Notes: generated from the letters alone by a model not told the origin. Positions 1 to 10,492 are shown, counted from the first letter of the stretch. The stretch: DNA of 64,000 bases from Sphingomonas sp. NFR04 (GCF_900114095.1 NZ_FORV01000006.1:209288-273287), one strand, 5' to 3'. A program made the numbers and translations.

Positions 1-1835
<1,835 letters not shown>

Positions 1836-1846
1836 GTCGCACGCTC

Positions 1847-1957
1847 AACCCCTCCCCTTCAGGGGAGGGGTTGGGGTGGGGCAGTGTCTCACCGAGACCA
1901 ACGGAGGTTCTGGAATCCCTCCACCCCCAACCCCTCCTCCCAGGAGGAGGGGCTTAA
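1847..1957. repeat. Palindromic intergenic repeat, family A copy 1
   Basis: About 110 bp. Outer arms are C-rich/G-rich hairpins (CCCCTCCCCTTCAGGGGAGG at the left, CCTCCTCCCAGGAGGAGGGG at the right). The inner segment contains GTGTCTCACCGAGACC. The same sequence occurs in reverse complement at 2795-2912, on the other side of the exonuclease gene. It may also act as a topA terminator. Confidence 0.85.
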
Positions 1958-2024
1958 GAGCGCTTAGCCTCCCCCGCGCCGCTTTCGGCTGGCAATTCCC
2001 CCCGAAAACCCCCACATCGCGGCC

Positions 2025-2789
2025 ATGGCTCCGCCACCTCCTTCGATCATCCGCGTCATCGACCTAGAGACCACCGGCGACAAGCCGCCTGCCCATGCCG
2101 TGTGCGAGATCGGCTGGCAGGATGTCGCGCTTGGGCCCGATGGCCGCTGGGAACTGCAGGGCGAGGGCGGCAGCCGCCTCGTCAATCCCGGCCGGGGCAT
2201 CCCGCCGCTGACCATGGCGATCCACCATATCCGCGACGAGGACGTGGCGGAGGCCCCCTATTGGCACGACGTCGCCCGCCCGATCCTCGATCCCTGGCCG
2301 CGCCGCGTCGCGCTCGCCGCGCATCGAGCGAGCTTCGAGGAGCAGTTCTGCACGCCCGCGCTCACCCGCGGCGCCGACTGGATCTGCACCTGGAAATGCG
2401 CGCTGCGGCTGTGGCCGGACAGCCCGGGCTTCTCCAACCAGATGCTGCGCTACTGGCGCCGGCCCGAAGGCATGGAGCATGAACGCGGCCTGCCCGCCCA
2501 CCGTGCCTTCCCGGACGCCTATGTAACCGCGTTCCACCTGCGCGACATGCTCAACGAGGCGAGCGTCGCGCAGCTGGTCGAATGGTCGAGCCAGCCCGGG
2601 CTGCTGCCCCGCGTCCGCTACGGCCCCGATCGCGGCAAGGAGTGGAGCGAGATCTCCGAGGATTCGCTGGAAGGCTTCCTCACCGATCGCGACGAGGATG
2701 TGCGGTTCACCGCGGAAACCGAGCTGGCAAGGCGGCGTGGCGGGGCGCCGGTGGGGCGGGGAAGTTCCACGCAGCGGCTGTTGTTCTGA
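2025..2789 (+). CDS. 3'-5' exonuclease, DEDDh/DnaQ-like
   Basis: A 254-residue protein with an RNase T/DnaQ-type exonuclease fold. Motif Exo I is VIDLETTG (Asp13, Glu15). Exo III is HRAFPDAYVTAF (His159, Asp164). The Exo II position, usually AHNxxFD, reads AHRASFEEQF, so Glu105 stands where Asp is normal. The likely role is trimming single-stranded 3' ends of DNA or RNA in the cytoplasm; the substrate cannot be told. No polymerase domain is fused. The gene stands alone, bracketed by inverted repeats at 1847-1957 and 2795-2912. The C-terminal 70 residues lie outside the exonuclease core. Start is the first ATG after the repeat, without a strong ribosome binding site. Confidence 0.85.
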   Translation: MAPPPPSIIRVIDLETTGDKPPAHAVCEIGWQDVALGPDGRWELQGEGGSRLVNPGRGIPPLTMAIHHIRDEDVAEAPYWHDVARPILDPWPRRVALAAHRASFEEQFCTPALTRGADWICTWKCALRLWPDSPGFSNQMLRYWRRPEGMEHERGLPAHRAFPDAYVTAFHLRDMLNEASVAQLVEWSSQPGLLPRVRYGPDRGKEWSEISEDSLEGFLTDRDEDVRFTAETELARRRGGAPVGRGSSTQRLLF

Positions 2790-2794
2790 CTTAC

Positions 2795-2912
2795 CTTAAG
2801 CCCCTCCTCCTCGGAGGAGGGGTTGGGGGTGGAGGGGTTCCAGAACCTCTGTTGGTTTCGGTGAGACACTGCCCCACCCCAACCCCTCCCCTGAAGGGGA
2901 GGGGCTTGAAGC
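2795..2912. repeat. Palindromic intergenic repeat, family A copy 2 (inverted)
   Basis: Reverse complement of the repeat at 1847-1957, including the inner GGTTTCGGTGAGACACTG segment. The two copies enclose the exonuclease gene in opposite orientation. Confidence 0.85.
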
Positions 2913-3000
2913 GCCGCCAACTACCAACATCCTTCCACCCACCAAAGCTTAGCCCCCTTTGGGGTTCCGCTAGCGTTCCGCCTCCGCTAGAGGCCAATCC

Positions 3001-3453
3001 ATGACCTGCAGCGACCAAGCCCCTGCCGGCCGGTTCGACGGCCGCGAGCACCGCTTTGCGCTGCGCGTCTATTTCGAGGACACCGATCTCACCGGGGTCG
3101 TCTATCACGCCAATTATCTGCGCTACATGGAGCGCGCCCGATCGGACATGCTCGACGTCGCAGGCATCGACCAGCGCGGCGTGTTCGAGGCGGGCGGCGG
3201 TGCCTATGCGGTCGCCGGGCTAGACATCCGCTACCGCGCGCCGGCGAAACTTGGCGACACGCTGGTGGTTGTCAGCAGACTGACCCGCCTGCGCGCCGCC
3301 GTCGTCACTATTCAGCAACGAGTCATGCGGGACGAAACCATAGTCGCCGAAGCAACCGTGGAGGTGGCGTTCGTCGCCCCCGGCGGTCGCCCGCGGCGGC
3401 AGCCGGCCGAGTGGCTGGCCGCGTTCGAACCGCTCGTGTGGAAGGAGAGTTAA
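3001..3453 (+). CDS. ybgC: Tol-Pal associated acyl-CoA thioesterase
   Basis: Hotdog-fold thioesterase of 150 residues, the usual YbgC length. The signature DTDLTGVVYHANYLRYME lies near residues 25-42, and its Asp is the family's catalytic residue. YbgC hydrolyses acyl-CoA or acyl-ACP and in many Proteobacteria is the first gene of the tol-pal operon, where it is thought to link phospholipid metabolism to the Tol machine. It lies 6 bp before tolQ, so cotranscription is likely. The ribosome binding site before the ATG is poor. Confidence 0.94.
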   Translation: MTCSDQAPAGRFDGREHRFALRVYFEDTDLTGVVYHANYLRYMERARSDMLDVAGIDQRGVFEAGGGAYAVAGLDIRYRAPAKLGDTLVVVSRLTRLRAAVVTIQQRVMRDETIVAEATVEVAFVAPGGRPRRQPAEWLAAFEPLVWKES

Positions 3454-3459
3454 GCGTCC

Positions 3460-4146
3460 ATGCCGTCCGTCTCAACCGGTGCCGTCCTGTCGCCGATCCA
3501 TCTGTTCCTGGAAGCCGACATCGTCGTGAAGCTGGTCATGATCGGCCTGCTGCTCGCCAGCCTGTGGACCTGGACGATCATTGTCGGCTTCGCGCTGAAG
3601 GTCAGCGGCCTGCGCAAGGAAATGCAGCGCTTCGAGACCGAATATCGAGAAGCGGATGACTTCGACGAGTTCCACCGCCGCGCCGCCGGCCGCGACCAGC
3701 CGATCGCGCGCGTGTTCGCCGCCGGCGTCAGCGAATGGCGCCGCTCGACCGCGGGCAAGACGATCGACCGCGAGGGCACGCGCGAGCGCCTCGCCACCGC
3801 GATGGGCGCCACCGTCGCGATGGAGATCGATCGGCTTTCGGATCGGCTGAACTTCCTCGCTACGGTCGGCTCGGTCGCGCCGTTCGTCGGCCTGTTCGGC
3901 ACCGTGTGGGGCATCATGCGCAGCTTTACCGGCATCGCCGCGGCGCAGAGCTCGTCGCTCGCGGTCGTGGCACCGGGTATTGCCGAGGCGCTGTTCGCCA
4001 CCGCGATCGGCCTGTTCGCCGCCATCCCGGCGGTGATCGCGTACAACCGCTACAGCCATGCCGTGAACCGCGTCGAGGCGCGGCTGAACCGCTTCGCCGA
4101 CGGCTTCCACGCGACGCTCAGTCGCCGCCTGGAGATGGAGGGCTAA
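3460..4146 (+). CDS. tolQ: Tol-Pal system proton channel subunit TolQ
   Basis: Inner-membrane protein of the MotA/TolQ/ExbB family, 228 residues. Three hydrophobic segments lie near residues 22-42, 125-150 and 168-190, with the large cytoplasmic loop between the first two, as in the family. With TolR it forms the proton-driven motor that energises TolA for outer-membrane constriction at division. The motif FVGLFGTVWGIMRSF in the second membrane segment is the family signature. Start ATG follows GGAGAG; tolR begins 4 bp after the stop. Confidence 0.97.
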   Translation: MPSVSTGAVLSPIHLFLEADIVVKLVMIGLLLASLWTWTIIVGFALKVSGLRKEMQRFETEYREADDFDEFHRRAAGRDQPIARVFAAGVSEWRRSTAGKTIDREGTRERLATAMGATVAMEIDRLSDRLNFLATVGSVAPFVGLFGTVWGIMRSFTGIAAAQSSSLAVVAPGIAEALFATAIGLFAAIPAVIAYNRYSHAVNRVEARLNRFADGFHATLSRRLEMEG

Positions 4147-4150
4147 GCCG

Positions 4151-4591
<441 letters not shown>

Positions 4592-4592
4592 G

Positions 4593-5537
4593 GTGAGCGA
4601 GACCATGGACCGTAGCGAGCGAGTAGGGCTCGGCGTTTCGATCGTGGCGCATGCCGCGGTCTTCGCCGCGCTGGCGCTCAGCTTCGCGAAGACGCCGCCG
4701 CAGGAGCCGCCCAAGGCGATCCCGATCGACATCTCGCTCGCCGAAAAGGTGGGGCTGGAGAGCAGCGCGCCGGTGCCGAGCCAGGAAGAGCTGGCCGCCA
4801 AGAAGTCGCCGGTCGAGGCGCCGGTCGAGCCCGAGGCGGCGCCGCCGCCCTCGCCCGAGCCGCAGCCGCAACCCAAGCCGCAGCCCGCGCCGCCGCAGCC
4901 GCAGCCGGCTCCGCAGCCAAAACCGCAGCCGCCCCAGCCAAAGCCCGCGCCGGCGGAGAAGCCGCAGCCCAAGCCCAAGCCGGCGCCCGCCGAAAAGCCG
5001 CAGCCGGCCAAGCCCGCGCAGCCCGCCAAGCCGGCGCCGCCGGCCAAGGCAGCGCCTGCCAAGCCGAGCAACGCGCCGTCGCAGAGCGCGGCGACGGGCA
5101 GCGAACGGCGTCCGGTGAAGCCGACCGGCAACCTCGCCGGGCTCGACCTCGGCCGATCGAACAACAAGACCAACAGTACTGCGCTGCAGAACCCGGGTAG
5201 CAAGGCCTCGGCACAGGAAGTTGCGAGCTTCGTTGGCTTGATTACAAGACAGGTCCAGCCTTGCGCTGATCGACAAGTCACTCCTGGGCCCGGTGCGGAG
5301 CGCATACGGGTAACGGTTCTCCTGAACTTCAAGCCCGACGGCTCGTTGGCCAGCGAGCCCCAGATCAGGGGAGTAGACGGGGACGATGCGAGCAACGCTC
5401 GGTATGTGGCCCGTGTGAAGGACCTCGCTCTGGCGACCTTCAAGGGTTGTACACCGATACGCGGACTGCCTGCTGATCTCTACGCCGTACCAAATGGCTG
5501 GAAGAGCCTAGCTCTTCGCTACAAGCTGCCTGGATGA
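4593..5537 (+). CDS. tolA: TolA-like cell envelope protein
   Basis: 314 residues. One membrane anchor near residues 12-32 (VGLGVSIVAHAAVFAALALS), then a long Pro/Lys/Ala/Gln-rich segment (about residues 70-165) that spans the periplasm, and a C-terminal domain from about residue 205 resembling TolA domain III with two cysteines. It transmits TolQR energy to Pal and TolB. Annotated start is GTG at 4593; ATG at 4605 is an alternative. The last 330 bp use many codons rare elsewhere here (AGA, ATA, TTG, GTA, CTA), unlike the flanking genes, which hints that the C-terminal domain was exchanged. Confidence 0.9.
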   Translation: MSETMDRSERVGLGVSIVAHAAVFAALALSFAKTPPQEPPKAIPIDISLAEKVGLESSAPVPSQEELAAKKSPVEAPVEPEAAPPPSPEPQPQPKPQPAPPQPQPAPQPKPQPPQPKPAPAEKPQPKPKPAPAEKPQPAKPAQPAKPAPPAKAAPAKPSNAPSQSAATGSERRPVKPTGNLAGLDLGRSNNKTNSTALQNPGSKASAQEVASFVGLITRQVQPCADRQVTPGPGAERIRVTVLLNFKPDGSLASEPQIRGVDGDDASNARYVARVKDLALATFKGCTPIRGLPADLYAVPNGWKSLALRYKLPG

Positions 5538-5547
5538 GGATGAAGCG

Positions 5548-6945
5548 ATGAAATTCAAATTTGCGGCCGTTGCGACGGTCTGCTTCGCAACCGCGGCCCA
5601 CGCCCAGACGACCCCGCCGCCGCCGATCGCCAACAGCCCGCAGGCGCAGGCCCAGGCCGCGCAGCCGGCGCAGCAGGGCGGCGGCCAGCCGGTGATCGAC
5701 ATCGTCGGCGGCATCTCCGCGCCGATGCCGATCGCGATCCCCACGATGCCGACGTCCGCGGTGGTCGACACCCCCGCGGGTTCGACCGACGTGCTGGGCC
5801 AGAAGCTCGCCGACATCATCACCAACGATCTGCGCGGCTCGGGCCTGTTCACGCCAGTGCCGCCGGCGCAGCTGCGCACCGTCGCCTTCTCCGAAGTGAC
5901 CGCGCCCGCCTATGACTATTGGGGCGGCACCGGCGCGCAGTCGCTGGTGCAGGGCTATGTCCGCGCCAATTCCAACGGCACGCTGACGGTCGGCTGCTAC
6001 CTCTACGACGTGTCGTCCAAGGTGGAGCTGATCCGCCAGGGCTTCGTCGTCTCGCCCGGCGACTGGCGTCGTGCGGGGCACAAATGCGCCGACGCGATCT
6101 ATGCGCGGCTCACCGGCGAGGGCCCCTATTTCGACACCCAGGTCGTCTATATCGCCGAGAGCGGGCCGAAGAACCGCCGCCGCAAGCAGCTCGCGATCAT
6201 GGACCAGGACGGCGCCAACCACCGCTTCCTCACCAACGGCCAGTCGATCGTGCTGACCCCGCGGCTGAGCCCCAGGCTCAACGCGATCCTCTACATGAGC
6301 TTCGAGCGCGATCGCCCGTCGATCCACATCTACGACCTGGCCTCGCGCCAGGATCGCACGCTCGTCGCGAATGTCGCGCTCAACTTCGCGCCGCACTGGT
6401 CGCCGGATGCGCGCTGGGTGGTGTTCTCGATGGCGGTCGGCGGCAATACCGACATCTACCGCGTGCCTTCGAGCGGCGGCACCCCGCAGCGGCTGACCAC
6501 CTCGCCCGGCATCGACACCGGCGGGTCCTACTCGCCCGACGGCTCCAAGATCGTGTTCGAAAGCGATCGCGGCGGCACCCAGCAGCTGTACGTGATGAAC
6601 GCGGATGGCTCCAACCAGCACCGCATCAGCTTCGGCGGCGGGCGCTATGCGGCGCCGGCCTGGAGCCCGCGCGGCGACCAGATCGCCTTCACCCGCATGG
6701 GCGGTGGCGCGTTCCGCATCGGCGTGATGAACCCCTCGGGCGGCGGCGAGCAGCTGCTCACCAACAGCTGGGGCGACGAAGGCCCGAGCTGGGCGCCCAA
6801 CGGCCGGGTGATCATCTTCTTCCGCTCCGCGCAGGGATCGGGCCGTCCGGACCTGTGGACGGTGGACCTCACCGGCCGCGCGACGCGAAAAGTGCCGACG
6901 CCGCTCGATGGTTCGGATCCAAATTGGGGCGCCGTGCGTCCCTGA
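5548..6945 (+). CDS. tolB: Tol-Pal system beta-propeller protein TolB
   Basis: 465 residues with a signal peptide (cleavage near AHA-Q, residue 19/20), a TolB N-terminal domain and a C-terminal propeller with PD40-type repeats (for example SPDGSKIVFES, SPRGDQIAFTR, APNGRVIIFF). It is a periplasmic partner of Pal and TolA. The gene lies 10 bp after tolA. Length matches the family. Confidence 0.97.
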   Translation: MKFKFAAVATVCFATAAHAQTTPPPPIANSPQAQAQAAQPAQQGGGQPVIDIVGGISAPMPIAIPTMPTSAVVDTPAGSTDVLGQKLADIITNDLRGSGLFTPVPPAQLRTVAFSEVTAPAYDYWGGTGAQSLVQGYVRANSNGTLTVGCYLYDVSSKVELIRQGFVVSPGDWRRAGHKCADAIYARLTGEGPYFDTQVVYIAESGPKNRRRKQLAIMDQDGANHRFLTNGQSIVLTPRLSPRLNAILYMSFERDRPSIHIYDLASRQDRTLVANVALNFAPHWSPDARWVVFSMAVGGNTDIYRVPSSGGTPQRLTTSPGIDTGGSYSPDGSKIVFESDRGGTQQLYVMNADGSNQHRISFGGGRYAAPAWSPRGDQIAFTRMGGGAFRIGVMNPSGGGEQLLTNSWGDEGPSWAPNGRVIIFFRSAQGSGRPDLWTVDLTGRATRKVPTPLDGSDPNWGAVRP

Positions 6946-7010
6946 CACCGAGTAGAAACTCTAGCGTAACGAATGCGCGGCATGCGCGACACCCGTAAAA
7001 GGAGGATTTC

Positions 7011-7523
7011 ATGACCAAGCTCGTCCCCAGCCTGATGCTCGGCGTGGCGCTCGTCGCCACCGCGGCCTGCTCGAAGAAGCCGCCGAAGGAACTGCCGCCC
7101 GCGCCGACCGAGACCCCGGCACCGAGCCAGCCCTATGGCAATGGCGAAACCACGCAGACGACGCCGATGTCGGAGCAGTTCCGCCGCGAAGTGACGAGCG
7201 ACACGATCCACTTCGGCCTCGACCAGTATGACGTCGACCAGCAGTCGCGCGCGATCCTCGACAGCCAGGCCAAGTGGCTGGTCGCGCACCCGAATGTCCG
7301 CATCACCCTGGAAGGGCATTGCGACGAGCGCGGTACCCGCGAGTACAACCTCGCGCTGGGCGACCGCCGCGCCAACGCCGCGAAGAACTATCTCGCCGCG
7401 CAGGGCGTCTCGGCCGATCGCATCACCACGATCAGCTACGGCAAGGAACGCCCGGTCGCGATGGGTTCGGACGAAGCCGCCTGGGCGCAGAACCGCCGCG
7501 CGGTGACGCTCGTCCTGAACTGA
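7011..7523 (+). CDS. pal: Peptidoglycan-associated lipoprotein Pal
   Basis: 170 residues. Lipoprotein signal with a lipobox ending ATAAC (Cys20 lipidated), a Pro/Thr-rich linker, then an OmpA-like peptidoglycan-binding domain with GHCDERGTREYNLALGDRRA. It anchors the outer membrane to peptidoglycan and is pulled by TolA/TolB. A strong ribosome binding site (AAAAGGAGG) precedes the ATG. Last gene of the tol cluster; a terminator follows. Confidence 0.97.
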   Translation: MTKLVPSLMLGVALVATAACSKKPPKELPPAPTETPAPSQPYGNGETTQTTPMSEQFRREVTSDTIHFGLDQYDVDQQSRAILDSQAKWLVAHPNVRITLEGHCDERGTREYNLALGDRRANAAKNYLAAQGVSADRITTISYGKERPVAMGSDEAAWAQNRRAVTLVLN

Positions 7524-7547
7524 GTTCAGGCCTGAGGCCGAAAGCGA

Positions 7548-7580
7548 GGCCGCCGGGGCAGAGGCTCCGGCGGCCTTTTT
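7548..7580 (+). terminator. Intrinsic terminator of the tol-pal operon
   Basis: Perfect stem GGCCGCCGG / CCGGCGGCC (7548-7556 with 7567-7575) followed by TTTTT at 7576-7580. Confidence 0.92.
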
Positions 7581-7625
7581 CGTGCGCGCCGAATCCGCTT
7601 GCCCGACCCTCTGAGCCGATATAAA

Positions 7626-7637
7626 TATGATATCATA
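7626..7637. promoter_or_regulatory. AT-rich palindromic operator before the SPFH-Arc operon
   Basis: TATGATATCATA is a perfect 12-bp palindrome in an AT-rich island just upstream of the ribosome binding site AAGGAGGG (7641-7648). The location overlaps where the -10 or transcription start should be. It is a candidate site for the Arc-type protein encoded two genes down. Confidence 0.55.
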
Positions 7638-7655
7638 ATTAAGGAGGGAAAGAGG

Positions 7656-8558
7656 ATGGACGCACGGAGCACCGCACCCGCATTGCGGGAGAGCCGCGAG
7701 ACGGCGGCGCATACCGCCAGCGGCTATGGCATGCTGCTGGTCGCGGCGGCCGCGTTGGTCGTCGGCGCACTGGCGCTGCCGCAGATCAACCGCCTGCCGG
7801 ACTGGCTGGTGGTCGGCTGGCTCGTGGCCGCGGCGCTGGTGTTCCTGCTCGTCCTCGCCGGCTTCTATCTGCTCCAGCCCAACCAGGCGGCCGCGATCCT
7901 GCTGTTCGGCGACTGTCGCGGCACCGATCGCACCACGGGGCTGCGCTGGTCCTGGCCATGGCTGATCAAGAGCAAGGTCTCGGTCCGCGCCAACAACATG
8001 ATTTCGGACAAGATCAAGGTGAACGACCTGCGCGGCAACCCGATCGAGATGGCGGCGCAGGTGGTGTGGCGGGTGACCGACACCGCGCAGGCGCTGTTCG
8101 ACGTCGACGATTACAAGGCGTTCGTGAACGTCCAGATCGAGGCGGCGGTGCGCACCATCGGCTCGCGCTATCCCTATGACGATTTCGAGCATCAGGAAGT
8201 CACCCTGCGCGGCAATCACGACCAGGTCGGCGGCGAACTCCGCGCCGAGCTGATCGCGCGGCTGGCGGTGGCGGGCATCACCGTCGACGAATGCGGCTTC
8301 ACCCATCTCGCCTATGCGCAGGAGATCGCCGGGGCGATGCTGCGGCGCCAGCAGGCCCAGGCGGTGGTCGCAGCGCGCAAGACGCTGGTCGAAGGCGCGG
8401 TGGGGATGGTCGAGCTGGCGCTGGAGCAGCTTTCGGCGAAGAATGTCGTCGAGCTGGACGACGAACGCCGCGCGGCGATGGTCTCCAACCTGATGGTGGT
8501 GCTCTGCGGCGAGCGTGACACCCAGCCGGTGGTGAATGCTGGCTCGCTGTATCAGTAA
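7656..8558 (+). CDS. SPFH/band-7 domain membrane protein
   Basis: 300 residues from the ATG with AAGGAGGG 7 bp upstream; an in-frame codon at 7599 is rejected because it precedes the palindrome and has no ribosome binding site. Two hydrophobic segments (about residues 25-47 and 52-72) are followed by a band-7/SPFH domain (roughly 75-260). SPFH proteins oligomerise on membranes as scaffolds. First gene of a three-gene unit with an Arc-type repressor and a small membrane protein. A specific role cannot be assigned. Confidence 0.88.
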   Translation: MDARSTAPALRESRETAAHTASGYGMLLVAAAALVVGALALPQINRLPDWLVVGWLVAAALVFLLVLAGFYLLQPNQAAAILLFGDCRGTDRTTGLRWSWPWLIKSKVSVRANNMISDKIKVNDLRGNPIEMAAQVVWRVTDTAQALFDVDDYKAFVNVQIEAAVRTIGSRYPYDDFEHQEVTLRGNHDQVGGELRAELIARLAVAGITVDECGFTHLAYAQEIAGAMLRRQQAQAVVAARKTLVEGAVGMVELALEQLSAKNVVELDDERRAAMVSNLMVVLCGERDTQPVVNAGSLYQ

Positions 8559-8567
8559 GGCCGTAGC

Positions 8568-8786
8568 GTGAGCGTTCCCCCGCAGAAAAAGGCCTTCCCG
8601 CTTCGCCTCGACCCGGCGCTCTACGCCGCAATCGAGCGGAGCGCGGGGACCGACCTGCGCAGCGTCAACGCGCAGGTGGAATGCCTGCTGCGCGAGGCGC
8701 TGGCGCGGCGGGGGGTGAAGCTGGCGGATCCGGTGCGGCCCAAGCGCGGCCGCCCGCCCAGGCAGGTGGAAGGAGACGAGGAATGA
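8568..8786 (+). CDS. Arc-family ribbon-helix-helix DNA-binding protein
   Basis: 72 residues, GTG start. The N-terminus KKAFPLRLDPALYAAIERSA is the Arc-type strand followed by helix A; SVNAQVECLLREALARRG is helix B. The C-terminus is basic (PKRGRPPR, an AT-hook-like element). The dimer should bind a short palindrome, and the obvious target is 7626-7637. Overlaps the next gene by 4 bp (ATGA). Confidence 0.88.
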   Translation: MSVPPQKKAFPLRLDPALYAAIERSAGTDLRSVNAQVECLLREALARRGVKLADPVRPKRGRPPRQVEGDEE

Positions 8787-9025
8787 CCGAGGAGGATGTG
8801 CGCCCGGGCTTCTGGTTCAAGCCCAAGGCGTTCGGCTATGGCGCCACGCCGGCGACGTGGCAGGGCTGGCTGGTCGTGGCGCTGTTCGTGCTGCTGACGG
8901 GGCTGACCGTGCGTTTCGCAATGCCGCGGCACCCGCTGTTCCTGACGTTGCTGGTGCCGCTGACGCTGGCGCTGATCTGGATCAGCTGGGCGAAGACCGA
9001 CGGCGGGTGGCGCTGGCGGCCCTGA
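8783..9025 (+). CDS. Small membrane protein of the SPFH-Arc operon
   Basis: 80 residues. Start ATG overlaps the TGA of the Arc-type gene and follows AAGGAGACGAGG. Two hydrophobic stretches, about residues 24-42 and 47-66, make it a two-span membrane protein with a Trp-rich tail. No known domain recognised. Translational coupling to the RHH gene suggests a shared function with the SPFH protein. Confidence 0.72.
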   Translation: MTEEDVRPGFWFKPKAFGYGATPATWQGWLVVALFVLLTGLTVRFAMPRHPLFLTLLVPLTLALIWISWAKTDGGWRWRP

Positions 9026-9146
9026 GCGACCGACGTCGGGCCTCGCGGAAATCGCTTCCTCCCGGTTGCTGTTCCGCTTATGTACCTGCGATGCTGCGTT
9101 TCGCCTCTCCCCTGCCGCCGCGCTCCGTCGTTTCGGAGCCTTGCCG

Positions 9147-9743
9147 ATGATCGCGCATCTTCGTGGCGCATTGGCGTCCAGCGGGGCCGACCATGCGGTG
9201 ATCGACGTGAACGGCGTCGGCTATCTGGTCGGTGCCTCGGCCAAGACGCTCGACAAGCTGGGCGCGGTGGGCGAGCAGGTAACCATCCACACCGAGATGC
9301 TGGTCAGCGAGGATTCGATCCGGCTGATGGGCTTCGCCACCGCCGACGAACGCGACTGGTTCAAGCTGCTCACCAGCGTGCAGGGAGTGGGCGCGAAGGT
9401 GGCACTGGCGATCCTCTCGATCCTCGCGCCGGAAGAGCTGCGCACCGCCGTCGCCCGCGCCGATTCGGCGACGATCGCGCGGGCGAACGGGGTGGGGCCG
9501 AAGCTCGCCCAGCGCATCGTCAACGAGTTGAAGGACAAGGCCGGCGGGCTCGCGCTCGGCGGGGTGGGCGCGGCGGCCGCGCCGAGCGGCGGGGCGGCGG
9601 CGGATGCCGTGTCGGCGATGCTCAACCTCGGCTTCAAGCCTGCGGAAGCCAGCGCCGCGGTCAATGCCGCGAGCGACGAACTGGGCCCCGCGGCAACGCT
9701 CGACGCGCTGGTGCGGCTCGCACTGCGCAAGGCGGCGAAGTGA
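9147..9743 (+). CDS. ruvA: Holliday junction branch migration protein RuvA
   Basis: 198 residues from MIAHLRG, the family's usual beginning; an upstream in-frame codon at 9066 adds 27 residues that do not fit. OB-fold N-terminal domain, two helix-hairpin-helix motifs (LTSVQGVGAKVALAIL and ANGVGPKLAQRIVNEL) and a C-terminal domain that contacts RuvB. It binds four-way junctions and loads the RuvB motor. ruvB is 2.1 kb downstream rather than adjacent, with unrelated genes between. ruvC is not directly upstream. Confidence 0.96.
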   Translation: MIAHLRGALASSGADHAVIDVNGVGYLVGASAKTLDKLGAVGEQVTIHTEMLVSEDSIRLMGFATADERDWFKLLTSVQGVGAKVALAILSILAPEELRTAVARADSATIARANGVGPKLAQRIVNELKDKAGGLALGGVGAAAAPSGGAAADAVSAMLNLGFKPAEASAAVNAASDELGPAATLDALVRLALRKAAK

Positions 9744-9756
9744 AGTCTGCGTCGCA

Positions 9757-9888
9757 ATCCTCCCCTGGAAGGGGAGGTGTCGCGAAGCGACGGAGGGGTG
9801 TCACCGCCATAGCGGTGTTCCTCCGTATCGGGCGGCGACACCCCTCCGTCAGGCCTTCGGCCTGCCACCTCCCCTTTCAGGGGAGGAT
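9757..9888. repeat. Palindromic intergenic repeat, family B copy 1
   Basis: About 130 bp. Left arm TCCTCCCCTGGAAGGGGAGG, then TGTCGCGAAGCGACGGAGGGG; right arm CCCCTCCGTCAGGCCTTCGG then CCACCTCCCCTTTCAGGGGA. Near-identical arms recur at 10493-10626, on the other side of the DUF4337 gene. Confidence 0.88.
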
Positions 9889-9919
9889 CTGTTGGACCAA
9901 GCGGGTATAGGACCCCCCC

Positions 9920-10477
9920 ATGGAAATCGAAGTCTCCGCCGAAGCCAAGGACAAGCGCCTCAACCGCCGCGTGGCGATCACCGTGGTGATCCTGTCGGTC
10001 TTCACCGGTGTGTGCGGCATCAAGGACGGCAATATCGTCCAGGCGATGCAGCAGGCGCAATCGAGCTCGGTCGACCTGTGGAACGAGTATCAGGCGACCA
10101 AGACCAAGCAGCACCTCGCCGAAACCAGCCGCGCGCAGATCGCCGCGGTGGCGAGCGATCCAGCGAAGGTGGCGCCGGTGCTGAAGGGGCTCGATGGGGA
10201 CATCGCCAAGTACAAGGTCGAGGCGCCCAAGCTCGCCGAGCAGGCCAAGGCGCAGGCGGCGCAATATGACGCGCTCAACGTGCATGACGACCAGTTCGAT
10301 GCCAGCGACGCAGCGATCGCCACCGCGATCTCGGTCGCCGCGGTATCGGCGCTGGCGGAGAGCAGCTGGCTGCTGGTCGTCGCCTGGGTGTTCGGCGCGT
10401 TCGGACTGTTCATGGGGCTGTGCGGCTTCGCCGCCTGGGGTTTCCATCCCGACGTGCTGAGCACGTTGCTGGGATGA
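9920..10477 (+). CDS. DUF4337 family membrane protein
   Basis: 185 residues resembling the DUF4337 family. An N-terminal hydrophobic segment (about 16-34, VAITVVILSVFTGVCGIKDG) is followed by an Ala/Gln/Lys-rich soluble region that could be coiled coil (about 40-120), and a C-terminal double hydrophobic segment (about 133-178). Function of the family is unknown. It sits between ruvA and ruvB, enclosed by two family B repeats. Confidence 0.75.
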   Translation: MEIEVSAEAKDKRLNRRVAITVVILSVFTGVCGIKDGNIVQAMQQAQSSSVDLWNEYQATKTKQHLAETSRAQIAAVASDPAKVAPVLKGLDGDIAKYKVEAPKLAEQAKAQAAQYDALNVHDDQFDASDAAIATAISVAAVSALAESSWLLVVAWVFGAFGLFMGLCGFAAWGFHPDVLSTLLG

Positions 10478-10492
10478 GGGAGGGATCGCCAA

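Noticed and set aside
5440..6948. 502-codon frame antisense to tolB
   Set aside because: Arg/His/Gly/Ala-rich shadow; tolB is unambiguous.
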